Shown: piece by piece, positions 8,383 through 18,358 of the stretch
Numbering within the stretch: the first letter of the stretch is position 1
Layout: each line of letters opens with the position of its first letter
Assembly: GCA_964607705.1 (NCBI GenBank)
Contig: CAZSLI010000021.1
Span: forward strand, 1 to 41,425
Direction of reading: 5' to 3'
Source of the DNA: CAZSLI01 sp964607705
Lineage (GTDB): Bacteria > Actinomycetota > Coriobacteriia > Anaerosomatales > PHET01
Length of the DNA: 41,425 nucleotides
Translations under genes and position numbers: made by a program
Notes under the pieces: generated by a model
What the model saw: the letters and a program-made list of their open reading frames with translations, nothing else
What the model was told of the DNA's origin: nothing
Database searches by the model: none

Positions 8383-9405
8383 TCAGCCGAGGAGTGCCTC
8401 CGCGATCTGCACCGCATTGAGTGCGGCACCCTTGCGAAGCTGGTCGGCCACGACCCACATGTTGAGCCCATGTGGCACTGTCGGATCGATGCGCAGGCGA
8501 CCCACGAACGTGTCGTCGGTACCCTCGAGCAGAGCCGGCATCGGATAGAGCTTCTCGGCAGGCTGGTCCATCAGCGTGATGCCTGGCGCCTGCCCCAGCG
8601 CTTCGCGAGCTGCGTCGAGCGATACGGGGGCCGAGAACTCGACGTTCACGGCCTCAGAATGGCAGCGCAACACCGGCACCCGAACACAGGTCGCCGAGAC
8701 CTCGAGTTCCGGCGCGTGCATGATCTTCTTGGTCTCAACGACCATCTTCCACTCTTCTTTAGTGGAGCCGTCGTCGAGGAAGACATCGATCTGCGGGATG
8801 CAGTTGAATGCGATGCGATGGGCGAAGTTCTCGACGGTGAGCTCGTCGCCTGCCAGGAACTCGCCGGACTGCGCGTACAGCTCGTCCATGGCGGCCTGGC
8901 CCGCGCCGCTCGCGGCCTGATAGGTCGCAACCACCACGCGCTTGATGGGCGCGAGATCGTAGAGCGGCTTCAGCGCGACGACCATCTGGATGGTCGAGCA
9001 GTTGGGGTTCGCGATGACGCCCGAGTGCCACGCGACGTCCTCGGGGTTGACCTCGGGCACCACGAGCGGAACGTCCTCGTCCATGCGATAGGCAGAGGAG
9101 TTGTCGATGATGACGCAGCCCGCGTTCACGGCAGCGTCGCGGAACTGCTTCGTGACACTCGCGCCCGCCGAGAACAGCGCGATGTCCACGCCCTCGAACG
9201 ACGCCTCGGTCATCTCCTCGATGACGAGCTCGCCGCCTGCGTACGGCACCCGCTTGCCCGCCGAGCGCGCGCTGGCGAGCGCGCGGACCTCCGCGGCCGG
9301 GAAGGCGCGCTGCTCGAGCGTGAGAAGCATCTCGCGACCAACGGCCCCGGTGGCGCCCGCTACGGCGACGACCGGGTTCTTGGGCATCGGCTTGTCCCAG
9401 GCCAT
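8383..9405 (-). CDS. asd: Aspartate-semialdehyde dehydrogenase
   Basis: A 340-residue enzyme that reduces aspartyl phosphate to aspartate semialdehyde with NADPH, the branch point for lysine/diaminopimelate, threonine and methionine. Visible are the Rossmann motif VAGATGAVGREML (about 15-27), the DNSSAYRM segment, the catalytic NPNCST (Cys136), the NCIPQID segment and VVADQLRKGAA near the end. It follows lysC immediately. The frame opens at GTG 9414, overlapping the lysC end, but ATG 9405, just after the lysC stop and behind GGTGAG, gives the better start. The protein is complete with normal family length. Confidence 0.96.
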   Translation of the reverse strand: MAWDKPMPKNPVVAVAGATGAVGREMLLTLEQRAFPAAEVRALASARSAGKRVPYAGGELVIEEMTEASFEGVDIALFSAGASVTKQFRDAAVNAGCVIIDNSSAYRMDEDVPLVVPEVNPEDVAWHSGVIANPNCSTIQMVVALKPLYDLAPIKRVVVATYQAASGAGQAAMDELYAQSGEFLAGDELTVENFAHRIAFNCIPQIDVFLDDGSTKEEWKMVVETKKIMHAPELEVSATCVRVPVLRCHSEAVNVEFSAPVSLDAAREALGQAPGITLMDQPAEKLYPMPALLEGTDDTFVGRLRIDPTVPHGLNMWVVADQLRKGAALNAVQIAEALLG

Positions 9406-9406
9406 G

Positions 9407-10660
<1,254 letters not shown>

Positions 10661-10685
10661 GTGGGGTCCTTCGCTGCTGCCGGGC

Positions 10686-10727
10686 CGTTAAGGTTAATGT
10701 GCCCGAAACGGCCGGCTCGTTAAGGTT
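10686..10727 (-). repeat. Direct repeat CGTTAAGGTT x2 in the lysC leader
   Basis: Two exact copies of a 10-mer (10686-10695 and 10718-10727, written on the + strand) lie 32 bases apart, about three helical turns, upstream of lysC. A short inverted pair CGAAAC/GTTTCG (10704-10709 and 10725-10730) overlaps the second. The A/T-rich 10-mers stand out in GC-rich DNA and may be an operator or promoter element. Confidence 0.4.
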
Positions 10728-10763
10728 TCGACCAGTGTAGAGGCAAGCGTGCGGTCACGCTAC

Positions 10764-10797
10764 CGCGAAAGCACCAGCTGGTTGCTGCGGTTTCGCG
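10764..10797 (-). terminator. Hairpin after the Cache-HD-GYP gene
   Basis: CGCGAAA and TTTCGCG pair as a 7-bp stem around an internal palindrome CCAGCTGG, about 25 bases after the HD-GYP stop and before lysC. There is no clear T run, so termination is uncertain; it may serve as an intrinsic-like terminator or RNA end-stabiliser. Confidence 0.4.
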
Positions 10798-10820
10798 CGA
10801 AACGAGGGCCTTACTGAGGC

Positions 10821-13379
10821 TTACTGGGGGTCCTCATAGAAGCCGAGGACCCGCGCCAGATGACGCATGCGCGCCGAGAACGACTGGAACGCGTCGTCGT
10901 AGAAGTGCTCGACGAGCGTCGCGCCCGACACGCGAGAGATGACGGCGTTCACGCGCTGGAGCGCGACTCGCATCTTCGCGAGCTCCTCGTCGGCGCTTCC
11001 GGGCACCTCGTCGAGGAACGTGACGTGTCCTCGGCTGATTCGGAACGGCATCTTCTCGGCAGCCAGGAAGTCGTCGACCTCGGCCTCCACGTTGCTTGCC
11101 AGACGGGGCCCCCCGAGGCGGCGGAAGCTCGCGAACACGCCGTCCACCAGCGCGAGGAACACCGCCCGGGCCTCTTCCGGCAAGACTTCCTCGGCGGTGT
11201 CGCCTGCGACCAACTCGCCGCTCTGCTCAAGCTCGTCGATGACTTCTGAGAACACCTCGACGATCCGGGGGTCGAACTGCGTGCCAGCGCAGCGGTTGAG
11301 CTCCTCGATCGCGTCAACCGTCGGGCGGCCCTTGCGGTACGGGCGGTCGGCGGTCATGGCCTCGAAGGAGTCAGCAACGGTGAGTATGCGCGCTAGCAGC
11401 GGTATCTCGTCACCACGCAGGCCGGCGGGGTAACCGGAGCCGTCGTAGGCCTCGTGGTGATGGCGCACGACGGGCGTGATCGCCCACGGGAACGCCACGG
11501 GCTTGAGGATGTTCGCGCCGATGAGCGGGTGATGGCGCATCTCGGCCATCTCGTCGTCCTCGAGGCGGCCCGGCTTCAGCAGGATATCCTCGGAGACGCC
11601 GATCTTGCCGATGTCATGCAGGTAGGCCGCCATCTCGAGGGCGATGCGCTGCTCGTGCGAGAGGCCCATCCGCTCGGCGATGAGGGTCGCGAACTGGGCG
11701 ACGCGGTCGGAGTGGCCGCGTGTGTAGCTGTCCTTGGCATCGACCGCGGCCGCCAGCGAGCGCACGGTGGCCAGGTAAGCCTCCTGGAGGCTCGTGAAAA
11801 GCTCGATGTTGCCGATGGCGATCGTGACATGGTTCGCGATGGTGGAGAGCAGCCGCACGTCGTCGCTGTTGAAGCGGTACCGCGGCGAACTGGAGCCGAT
11901 GGTGATCGAGCCGATGGTGCCCTCCGGCGAGATGAGCGGCACGCAGAGCGCGGCCTTTGCGCCGGTGACCGAGTCGATCTGCGGCGAGGCAGTGGCAGAG
12001 TCGGGATTGAATATGAGCGGGCGCCCCTCACGGATGACCCACTCGGACATCGAAGAGCGGACCGCTCCGTCGGCGGGGGCCTCGTCGCGACCACGAATCG
12101 CCCGGATGCTGATCGTGCCGGTCTCGCGGTCGCGGAGTGCCATGTAGCCCAAGTCGAGGTCGAAGATGCGAAGCGCCGAGTCGAGAACGGAACCCAGCAG
12201 CTCCTCGAGATCGAGCGTCGAGCCGAGCGCGCGGCTCATCTCGTACAGCGTCGCGAGCTCGAGGACCTTCTTGGTGAGCGATTCCGACCGTTCGCGCAGC
12301 GAATCGGTCATCTCGTTGAAGGTATCTGCGAGCTCCGATATCTCGTTGGCGCCCACCACCTTGACCTTCGTCTCGAAGTCGCCGTCGGCGATGCGACGCG
12401 CGCCCTCGGCGAGCTCGACGAGCGGATCGGAGACGCGTCGAGCAACCCAGCCGCCGAGACCGACCAGTGCGACGACCGCCACGATCGACCACATCATGAT
12501 GAGATTGGTGGTGGTACGCCCGGCCTCATCGGACACGCCTTGGCTGACGATGCCGACAAGATAGCCGCGCGACTCGGCGCCGGCGAGGCCCGGAAGCTTC
12601 ACGCGCTCGGCACGCACCTCGTACGTCGTGCCGTCCACGCTTATCTCGGTCACGCCTGCCCCGCTGCTGGCCTTCTCAAGCGCGTATCGGATCTCCGGGC
12701 TCGACTTGTGTGTCCGCTGCCACAGCGCTTCGTATGCCGGCCGCGACAACTGGTTGCCGTAGGCTGTGGCGATCCGCTTGCCGGACATGGTGTAGAGCGA
12801 GAATGCGCTGTCGTCGGCTGTCCCGAGACTCTCGACGAAGTCGTCGTCCAGCTTCGTCACCACACCCACCGAGTACGGGCCGTTCCTGCCGGCGAGCGGC
12901 TGAAACGCCACGAGGACCGTGCCCCCGTTCAACTCGTACATGCCGACGCGCGGGCGATCATTGCGCCATTCGGAACCGGTGCCGAACGGGCTGTCTCCGC
13001 GAACCACGCCCGCGCCCTGCGAAGCCAACACCTTGCCCTCGGAGTCAAGGACGATGACGTTGTCGTAGCCCAGGGCCGTCTCGCTCTCGACCGTCGAGCG
13101 CATCGCATCGATATCGCCAGTGGCGGCCGCGGCGCTCATCCTCGACGAGGAAGCGGCGAAGAGCGCCACACGCTGCATCTGGCGGGCGTACTCCTCGACG
13201 CGCATGACCCGGTTCACAGTGGAGCTCTCGGCGACCTGCTCGACCCACTTGTTGGTCAGGTCACTGAGGAAGTACACGGCAACGAGAGTAGCGACGACGC
13301 CCACCACGATAGAAGCGGCGAGGAGCGGATACACGATCTGGTTGTAGAGGCGCGAGCCAAAGATCGGACGTCTCGTCAT
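10821..13379 (-). CDS. Membrane sensor: Cache-like / HAMP / GAF / HD-GYP with extra C-terminal domain
   Basis: An 852-residue membrane protein. The first transmembrane helix is at about 15-40, an extracytoplasmic Cache-like ligand domain at about 45-285, the second helix at about 295-315, HAMP at about 315-370, GAF at about 395-545, and HD-GYP at about 555-720 with HDIGKIG, HHHEAYDGSGYPAG and ADSFEAMTADRPYRKG intact, so c-di-GMP hydrolysis is expected. About 130 further residues (from EVLPEEARAVFLALVDG to the end) form a domain I do not recognise. The frame opens to GTG 13472, but the ATG at 13379 gives the usual short N-terminus before the helix; neither start has a good Shine-Dalgarno site. 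Extracellular ligand unknown. Confidence 0.88.
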   Translation of the reverse strand: MTRRPIFGSRLYNQIVYPLLAASIVVGVVATLVAVYFLSDLTNKWVEQVAESSTVNRVMRVEEYARQMQRVALFAASSSRMSAAAATGDIDAMRSTVESETALGYDNVIVLDSEGKVLASQGAGVVRGDSPFGTGSEWRNDRPRVGMYELNGGTVLVAFQPLAGRNGPYSVGVVTKLDDDFVESLGTADDSAFSLYTMSGKRIATAYGNQLSRPAYEALWQRTHKSSPEIRYALEKASSGAGVTEISVDGTTYEVRAERVKLPGLAGAESRGYLVGIVSQGVSDEAGRTTTNLIMMWSIVAVVALVGLGGWVARRVSDPLVELAEGARRIADGDFETKVKVVGANEISELADTFNEMTDSLRERSESLTKKVLELATLYEMSRALGSTLDLEELLGSVLDSALRIFDLDLGYMALRDRETGTISIRAIRGRDEAPADGAVRSSMSEWVIREGRPLIFNPDSATASPQIDSVTGAKAALCVPLISPEGTIGSITIGSSSPRYRFNSDDVRLLSTIANHVTIAIGNIELFTSLQEAYLATVRSLAAAVDAKDSYTRGHSDRVAQFATLIAERMGLSHEQRIALEMAAYLHDIGKIGVSEDILLKPGRLEDDEMAEMRHHPLIGANILKPVAFPWAITPVVRHHHEAYDGSGYPAGLRGDEIPLLARILTVADSFEAMTADRPYRKGRPTVDAIEELNRCAGTQFDPRIVEVFSEVIDELEQSGELVAGDTAEEVLPEEARAVFLALVDGVFASFRRLGGPRLASNVEAEVDDFLAAEKMPFRISRGHVTFLDEVPGSADEELAKMRVALQRVNAVISRVSGATLVEHFYDDAFQSFSARMRHLARVLGFYEDPQ

Positions 13380-13561
13380 CGACTGGGCGCGGTGCGGGCC
13401 GCGTCTTCCCTTCTCCCGTTCGTGCCGGTTCCGAATGTGGAGAAACTGTGTGCTTCCATGACCTTCAAGCACAATCTTTGCCGATTCGGCGGGTTAGCGC
13501 CAAACCGATACCAGAAAGCACCGGGGGTCAGCCGGGGCGCTGGTTCTCACAGATTACACGA

Positions 13562-13596
13562 GCAGACCCCCGAACGGCTGCCGTCCGGGGGTCTGC
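13562..13596 (-). terminator. Strong hairpin at the end of the PFOR operon
   Basis: An 11-bp perfect stem (GCAGACCCCCG/CGGGGGTCTGC) with ACGG/CCGT pairing inside the loop lies 24 bases after the porB stop. No long T run follows on the reverse strand, but the stability and position fit a transcription terminator for the porGDAB operon. Confidence 0.7.
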
Positions 13597-13619
13597 GGGT
13601 GAAGCGATGAGAGCGTTGC

Positions 13620-14549
13620 CTACTCGGCGCAGCGCTTCTCGATGTAGGCCCAATAGCGGTCGACCTCGTCCTGGACCGCCTGCAGGAGCGCCTCATTGCC
13701 GGGCGCGAACAGGTGCTTGAAGCGGCCCTGGGGCTTGAGGAAGTCGGTCACCGGCTTGCGCTCACGGACCTTGACGGTCTGGCGCCACACGCCATCCTCG
13801 ACCTCGAACATCGGCCAGAAGCCTGTCTGCACACCTAGCTTGGCGATCTCGATGGACTGGTTCGACATGGTGCGCCAGCCGCGGGGACACGGCGACAGCA
13901 CGTTGATGAACGCCGGACCGTCGACGGCGAACGCCTTCTCGGCCTTGCTGGTCAGGTCGCGCCAGTGGCTGACCGACGACTGCGCGGCGTACGGGACGCC
14001 GTGGTCGGCGATGATCGACGTGAGGTCCTTGCGGCGCTGCACCTTGCCCTGCTGCGCCTTGCCGACTTCGGCGGTGGTCGCCCAGGCACCGAACGGCGTC
14101 GCCGATGAGCGCTGGATGCCGGTGTTCATGTACGCGCCGTTGTCGTAGCAGACGTACACCATGTCGTGGCCGCGCTCCATCGCTCCTGAGAGCGACTGCA
14201 GTCCGATGTCGTAGGTGCCGCCGTCGCCGCCGAAGGCCACGAACTTGACCTTCTTGTCGGTCGGGATCTTGCCGGCGCGCTGCAGGCCCCGGAAGGCCGC
14301 CTCGACTCCGGACATGGTCGCGGCGGAGTTCTCGAACGCGTTGTGGATGAACGGGGTCCTCCACGACGAGTACGGATAGATCGTGGTCGAGACTTCGAGG
14401 CATCCGGTCGCGCAGCTGGCTACGACGGGGTCCTCCCCCGCGCCAAGGAGGATCTGGCGCACGGCGATGGAGGCGCCGCAACCGGCGCAGAGCCGGTGTC
14501 CGCCGGCGAGGCGGTCGTCGCGAAGGGCGAGCTCTTTGAGATTAGCCAT
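13620..14549 (-). CDS. porB: Pyruvate:ferredoxin oxidoreductase subunit beta
   Basis: A 309-residue subunit that binds thiamine pyrophosphate and an iron-sulfur cluster. The TPP motif runs from GDGGTYDIG to DNGAYMNTG (about 109-143). Cys residues in CAGCG (21, 24), CATGC (46, 50) and SPCPRGW supply cluster ligands. PFOR converts pyruvate and CoA to acetyl-CoA and CO2 and reduces ferredoxin. It ends the four-gene operon porG-porD-porA-porB, 11 bases after porA, followed by a strong hairpin. Pyruvate is the most likely substrate; another 2-oxoacid cannot be excluded from sequence alone. Confidence 0.94.
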   Translation of the reverse strand: MANLKELALRDDRLAGGHRLCAGCGASIAVRQILLGAGEDPVVASCATGCLEVSTTIYPYSSWRTPFIHNAFENSAATMSGVEAAFRGLQRAGKIPTDKKVKFVAFGGDGGTYDIGLQSLSGAMERGHDMVYVCYDNGAYMNTGIQRSSATPFGAWATTAEVGKAQQGKVQRRKDLTSIIADHGVPYAAQSSVSHWRDLTSKAEKAFAVDGPAFINVLSPCPRGWRTMSNQSIEIAKLGVQTGFWPMFEVEDGVWRQTVKVRERKPVTDFLKPQGRFKHLFAPGNEALLQAVQDEVDRYWAYIEKRCAE

Positions 14550-14560
14550 CTTCCGACCTC

Positions 14561-15748
14561 CTATCGGGTGCCGAGGTAGGTCATGCCGAACGGCGCGACC
14601 GCCCCGGAGGCGATGTCGGACAGGTCGGAGTACACACGCTCGATGAGCTCCAGGCGCACGTCGCTGCCGCCCAGGCCGTAGATGTAGTTGACGACCGGGA
14701 CGCGCTCCGCGGCATCGTAGAGGGCGCTGCGGACCTCGAGGAACAGCGGGCCGCCCTCGGCGCCGAAGCTCTCTGCGCGATCGAGCACAGCGACCGCCTT
14801 GACGCCCGCGAGGGCCGCACGCAGCTCCTTGGCAGGGAACGGCCGGAAGACGCGCACCTTGAGCACGCCGGCCTTGACGCCCTTGGCCCGCAACTGGCGG
14901 GCGACGTGACGTGCGTTACCGGCCGTCGAGCCGATGACCACGATGGCCACGTCAGCGTCCTCCATGCCCCAGCCCTCGACGACGTCGAACGGCCGGCCGG
15001 AGAGTGCGGAGAACTCGGCGCCCACGTCCTTGATGACCTTCATCGAGTTGTCGATCGCGACGCGCTGCTGCTTCTTGAACTCGAAGTACGGGCCGCCGAG
15101 GCCGGCGAAGTTGCCGTGGCTGACCGGCTGATCGAAGTTGAGCAGGTCGAGCGTGGGGCGGTACTGGCCGACGAAGTTGATGACGCTCTCGTCGTCCATG
15201 ATCTGCGCCCGGTCGATCGAGTGTGTGGTGATGAAGCCGTCGAGACACGTCATCACCGGCAGGAGCACGTCGGGGTGCTCCGCGATGCGGACCGACATGA
15301 TGGTGTTGTCGTAGGCCTCCTGCGCCGTCTCGGCGAACAGGAGCACCCAGCCGGTATCGCGGGCGCCCATGATGTCGCTGTGGTCGCAGTGGATGTTGAT
15401 GGGGGCGGAGAGCGCGCGGTTGGCGTTCGCCATGACGATGGGCAGGCGCATACCTGCGGCGACGAACAGCTCCTCCCACATGTACGCGAGGCCCTGGGAG
15501 GACGTCGCGGTCATGACTCGGGCACCCGCTGCGGACGCGCCCACGCAGGCGCTCATCGCCGAGTGCTCGGACTCGACCGTCACGTATTCGGTGTGGACCC
15601 GGCCCTGCGCCACGAACTTCGCGAACTCCTCGACGATCGTCGTCTGCGGGGTGATGGGGTACGCCGCCATGACGTCGGGAGCGCACTGGCGCATCGCCTC
15701 GGCGACGAGCGAGTTACCAGTGGTGGCAAGTGTCTTCTGCTCCGGCAT
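14561..15748 (-). CDS. porA: Pyruvate:ferredoxin oxidoreductase subunit alpha
   Basis: A 395-residue subunit. The N-terminal AYPITPQTTIVEEFAKF segment and VESEHSAMSACVGASAAGAR (about 58-77) are hallmarks of the alpha chain of four-subunit 2-oxoacid:ferredoxin oxidoreductases, followed by the SSQGLAYMWEELFVAAGMR stretch. A C-terminal transketolase-like domain (about 255-380) carries the VLDRAES segment. Its ATG follows the porD stop with no gap. Family assignment is firm. Confidence 0.95.
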   Translation of the reverse strand: MPEQKTLATTGNSLVAEAMRQCAPDVMAAYPITPQTTIVEEFAKFVAQGRVHTEYVTVESEHSAMSACVGASAAGARVMTATSSQGLAYMWEELFVAAGMRLPIVMANANRALSAPINIHCDHSDIMGARDTGWVLLFAETAQEAYDNTIMSVRIAEHPDVLLPVMTCLDGFITTHSIDRAQIMDDESVINFVGQYRPTLDLLNFDQPVSHGNFAGLGGPYFEFKKQQRVAIDNSMKVIKDVGAEFSALSGRPFDVVEGWGMEDADVAIVVIGSTAGNARHVARQLRAKGVKAGVLKVRVFRPFPAKELRAALAGVKAVAVLDRAESFGAEGGPLFLEVRSALYDAAERVPVVNYIYGLGGSDVRLELIERVYSDLSDIASGAVAPFGMTYLGTR

Positions 15749-16087
15749 CTACTTCACCCCCGGAAGGTCGCAGCCCTCGGGCACCATCTCGATGGCGCTC
15801 TTGCCGTACTTGGGGTTGACCGGACACTCGTTGGCGCAGATGCCGCAGCCTTTGCAGTGGTCGTAGTCGAATGCGACGACCTTGGCGTCCTCGACGATCA
15901 CGGACGTGTCCGGGCAAAAGATCCAGCAGAGCATGCACTGGGTGCAGACCTCGGGGTCGCGGTACGGGCGCTCGCTGCGCCAGCCGCCGACGTTGTAGTC
16001 CTCGCTGTTACCCGACTCCGGGATCACCGCGCCCCGGGGGAACTCCTCGGACTTCCATTCGTTGACTCGGGAGATGTCCCACTTCAC
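15749..16087 (-). CDS. porD: Pyruvate:ferredoxin oxidoreductase subunit delta (2x[4Fe-4S] ferredoxin)
   Basis: A 112-residue ferredoxin-like subunit with two cluster motifs, CTQCMLCWIFCP and CKGCGICANECP, which pass electrons from the TPP centre to external ferredoxin. The frame is open far upstream, but the GTG at 16087 overlaps the porG stop (GTGA) and follows GGAGGTGACC inside the porG end, so it is the start. Complete and normal in length for the delta subunit. Confidence 0.95.
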   Translation of the reverse strand: MKWDISRVNEWKSEEFPRGAVIPESGNSEDYNVGGWRSERPYRDPEVCTQCMLCWIFCPDTSVIVEDAKVVAFDYDHCKGCGICANECPVNPKYGKSAIEMVPEGCDLPGVK

Positions 16088-16662
16088 GCGACGGTCACCT
16101 CCTTGAACGCACGGTCGACGGCCGCGAAGTTCGCGTCGATCATTTCCTGGCCGAACTTCTTGCTCAGGTTCTTCGCGAGCAGGCCCTTGAAGACCTCGAC
16201 GTCGATCACGCCGGGGACGACAGCGCAGAACGCGCCCACGATCGGGGTGTTGGGGATGTCGCGCTTGATGGTGTCGACCGCGATGCCGCTCGCGTCGACA
16301 CATGCGACCTTCACCGTGTCCGCGAGGCCCAGTGCCTGCTTCACCATGTCGGCGGGCGTGCAGGTGTTGATGATGATGGTGCCCTCAGCGGTGATGCCCT
16401 CGGCAACGTCCACCACGTCAATGAGCGACTCGTCGAGAACGATGACGACGTCGGGGTTCTCGATGTTGTTGTGGATCTCGATGGGCTCGTTGCTGATACG
16501 CGTGAACGCCTTGATCGGCGCCCCCATGCGCTCGGGACCATACTCAGGCATCGCCTGCATGTACTGGTCCGCGGAAAGGGCCGTCTCCGCGACGACCTTG
16601 GCGGCGGTTACCGCCCCTTGTCCGGCGCGCGCATGCCAACGGATCTCCGTCAGCTGTTGCAT
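16084..16662 (-). CDS. porG: Pyruvate:ferredoxin oxidoreductase subunit gamma
   Basis: A 192-residue subunit with the typical N-terminal IRWHARAGQGAVTAAKVVAE segment, the PEYGPERMGAPIKAFTRIS segment and NPDVVIVLDESL, all characteristic of the gamma chain of 2-oxoacid:ferredoxin oxidoreductases. It is first in the operon, and its ATG follows AAGGGGG. A possible -10 (TATCCT, 16737-16732) lies 70 bases upstream, but no -35 match was found. Confidence 0.95.
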   Translation of the reverse strand: MQQLTEIRWHARAGQGAVTAAKVVAETALSADQYMQAMPEYGPERMGAPIKAFTRISNEPIEIHNNIENPDVVIVLDESLIDVVDVAEGITAEGTIIINTCTPADMVKQALGLADTVKVACVDASGIAVDTIKRDIPNTPIVGAFCAVVPGVIDVEVFKGLLAKNLSKKFGQEMIDANFAAVDRAFKEVTVA

Positions 16663-16838
16663 TGCGCCCCCTTTCTCGCACTCTCACTCAGGGTGGATCC
16701 CGGCGGACCGGCAGGCCGCAGGGGTTCGTACAGGATAGGTGCGACCTCCGCGCCGAACGGCGTACGGCACCACGGCGACGGTGGGCGGATGCTAGGAATC
16801 GGTGAACGGCATTCGAGACGGCCGCGCTACCCCCTTTC

Positions 16839-17396
16839 CTACCGATTCAGAAACTGGTTCACGAACTCGTTCTGACCCGTGAGACCGAAGTAGGCGCCGA
16901 GCGATGCGTTGACGATGCTCGCCGCGAGCCCGATGCCGCTGAGAACTATTCCCGCGATGGCGAGGCCCCGCTTCGGACCCTTGAGTGACTGGATGCCAAA
17001 GACTAGCCCGCCTATCGCACACGGCAGCGAGATGATCGGGATGCAGCACAAGATCGAGAGGATGCCGAGGACCAGCGACAGCGTCGAGCGGTCACGGCTC
17101 GCCGTGGCAGCAGGAGCCTGCCAGGGCGAGGGCTGCGGCTGGTACGGCTGGTACGGCTGTCCAGGCGGGACCGGAGGAGCGGCCGGATACGTCTGCTGGC
17201 CGCTTGGGCCGCCCTCCTCGATCGCATAGCCGACGGGCGGCGGCGGAGCGACCGGCGGGGGCGGAGGAGGTGCGTTCTGGGTGTCGGTGTCGTAGACGCG
17301 GGTCAGGTGTTCCGGCCCGTGCCCGTTCACGCACGTGCCGTCGTCGTTCACCCACACCCATTGGTTGTCGACATCACACCATGCAGCCTTCGGCAT
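16839..17396 (-). CDS. DUF4190-like membrane protein with N-terminal Trp/Cys motif and Pro-rich linker
   Basis: A 185-residue protein. The N-terminus carries WCDVDNQWVWVNDDGTCVNG, a small W/C-rich motif of unknown role. A long Pro-rich linker (about residues 40-95, including PPPPPP runs) follows, then a DUF4190-like unit of two transmembrane helices (about 106-165) with GPKRGLAIAGIVL between them. ATG 17396 is behind GGGGGGAG; the upstream ATG at 17423 has no such site. Cellular function is not known. Confidence 0.8.
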   Translation of the reverse strand: MPKAAWCDVDNQWVWVNDDGTCVNGHGPEHLTRVYDTDTQNAPPPPPPVAPPPPVGYAIEEGGPSGQQTYPAAPPVPPGQPYQPYQPQPSPWQAPAATASRDRSTLSLVLGILSILCCIPIISLPCAIGGLVFGIQSLKGPKRGLAIAGIVLSGIGLAASIVNASLGAYFGLTGQNEFVNQFLNR

Positions 17397-17451
17397 ACTC
17401 GACTCCCCCCTAGCGCCCGGCAACTGGATCGACTTCCGGGACCAAGTGCCC

Positions 17452-18048
17452 CTACATCTCCCGGCGCGCCTCTAAAGCGCGACCGAGTGTCACTTCGTCG
17501 GCGAACTCGAGGTCGCCACCCACGGGAAGCCCGCTCGCGATACGGGTCACCCGTACGCCGAGAGGCTTGATCAGCCGTGCAAGGTACAGCGCGGTTGTCT
17601 CCCCTTCGACGTTCGGGTTGGTCGCCACGACCACTTCTGTCACCGACTCCGTCCCAAGACGCTCGATGAGCTCCCTGACTTTGAGCTGGTCCGGCCCGAT
17701 ACCGTCGATGGGCGAGATCGCCCCGTGCAACACGTGATAGACGCCGTGATACTCCGAAGTGCGCTCGATCGCGGTCAGGTCCCGCGGCTCCTCGACCACG
17801 CAGATGGCCGACTGGTCCCTCTCGGGATCAGCGCAGATGGCGCAGAGATCCGCCTCAGCGAAGTTGAAGCACCTCGAGCAGAAGTGGATCGAGCGCTTAA
17901 CTTCCACGATCGACTCGGCCAAGCGCTCCGCGTCCGTCGCCTCGGCGGTCAGCAGCCAATAGGCGATGCGCTGAGCCGACTTGGGACCGACACCCGGCAG
18001 ACGCTCGAGCTCGTCGAGCAGCCTCTGTATGGGAAGCGGGTATCGCAC
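17452..18048 (-). CDS. recR: Recombination mediator protein RecR
   Basis: A 198-residue protein with the N-terminal helix-hairpin-helix LPGVGPKSAQRIAYWLL, the C4 zinc finger (CSRC...CAIC, about 57-75), a Toprim domain with CVVEEPRDL and ATNPNVEGETTALYL, and a C-terminal RIASGLPVGGDLEFADE segment. RecR acts with RecO/RecF to load RecA at gaps. GTG start 1 base after the ybaB-type gene. The order dnaX-ybaB-recR is widely conserved. Confidence 0.97.
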   Translation of the reverse strand: MRYPLPIQRLLDELERLPGVGPKSAQRIAYWLLTAEATDAERLAESIVEVKRSIHFCSRCFNFAEADLCAICADPERDQSAICVVEEPRDLTAIERTSEYHGVYHVLHGAISPIDGIGPDQLKVRELIERLGTESVTEVVVATNPNVEGETTALYLARLIKPLGVRVTRIASGLPVGGDLEFADEVTLGRALEARREM

Positions 18049-18049
18049 G

Positions 18050-18358
18050 CTACATGAGCCCCGGGATGTTCATGCCGCCGGTGACTGCAGCCATCTTGCT
18101 CGCACCCAGCTCCTGAGCAGCGCGCAACGCCTCGTTCACCGCGGCAGTGACCATGTCGCTCAGCAGCTCGACGTCATCGGGGTCCACGGCGGCAGGATCG
18201 ATCTCGATCTGCTTGACCGCCATGTCGCCACTCATGACCACGCGGACCATGCCGCCGCCGGCCGAGGCCTCGACGGTCTCGTCCTTGAGCTCCTCCTGGA
18301 CCTGAGCCATCTTCGCCTGGGCCTGCTGTACCTGCTTCATCATCTTGCCGAAGTTCAC
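18050..18358 (-). CDS. YbaB/EbfC-family nucleoid-associated protein
   Basis: A 102-residue protein with the typical N-terminal coiled segment KMMKQVQQAQAKMAQVQEEL, the central VEASAGGGMVRVVMSGD strands, and a C-terminal MNIPGLM. Family members bind DNA as dimers. The GTG follows the dnaX TAA with no spacer and uses GAGGAG inside the dnaX end, so translation is coupled. Confidence 0.96.
   Translation of the reverse strand: MNFGKMMKQVQQAQAKMAQVQEELKDETVEASAGGGMVRVVMSGDMAVKQIEIDPAAVDPDDVELLSDMVTAAVNEALRAAQELGASKMAAVTGGMNIPGLM

Noticed and set aside
10661..10820. Lysine riboswitch before lysC
   Set aside because: The 160-base leader does not show the five-stem lysine riboswitch layout; only direct repeats and one hairpin are visible.
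13380..13560. c-di-GMP riboswitch before the Cache-HD-GYP gene
   Set aside because: GC-rich hairpins occur but the conserved GEMM-I core sequences were not found.
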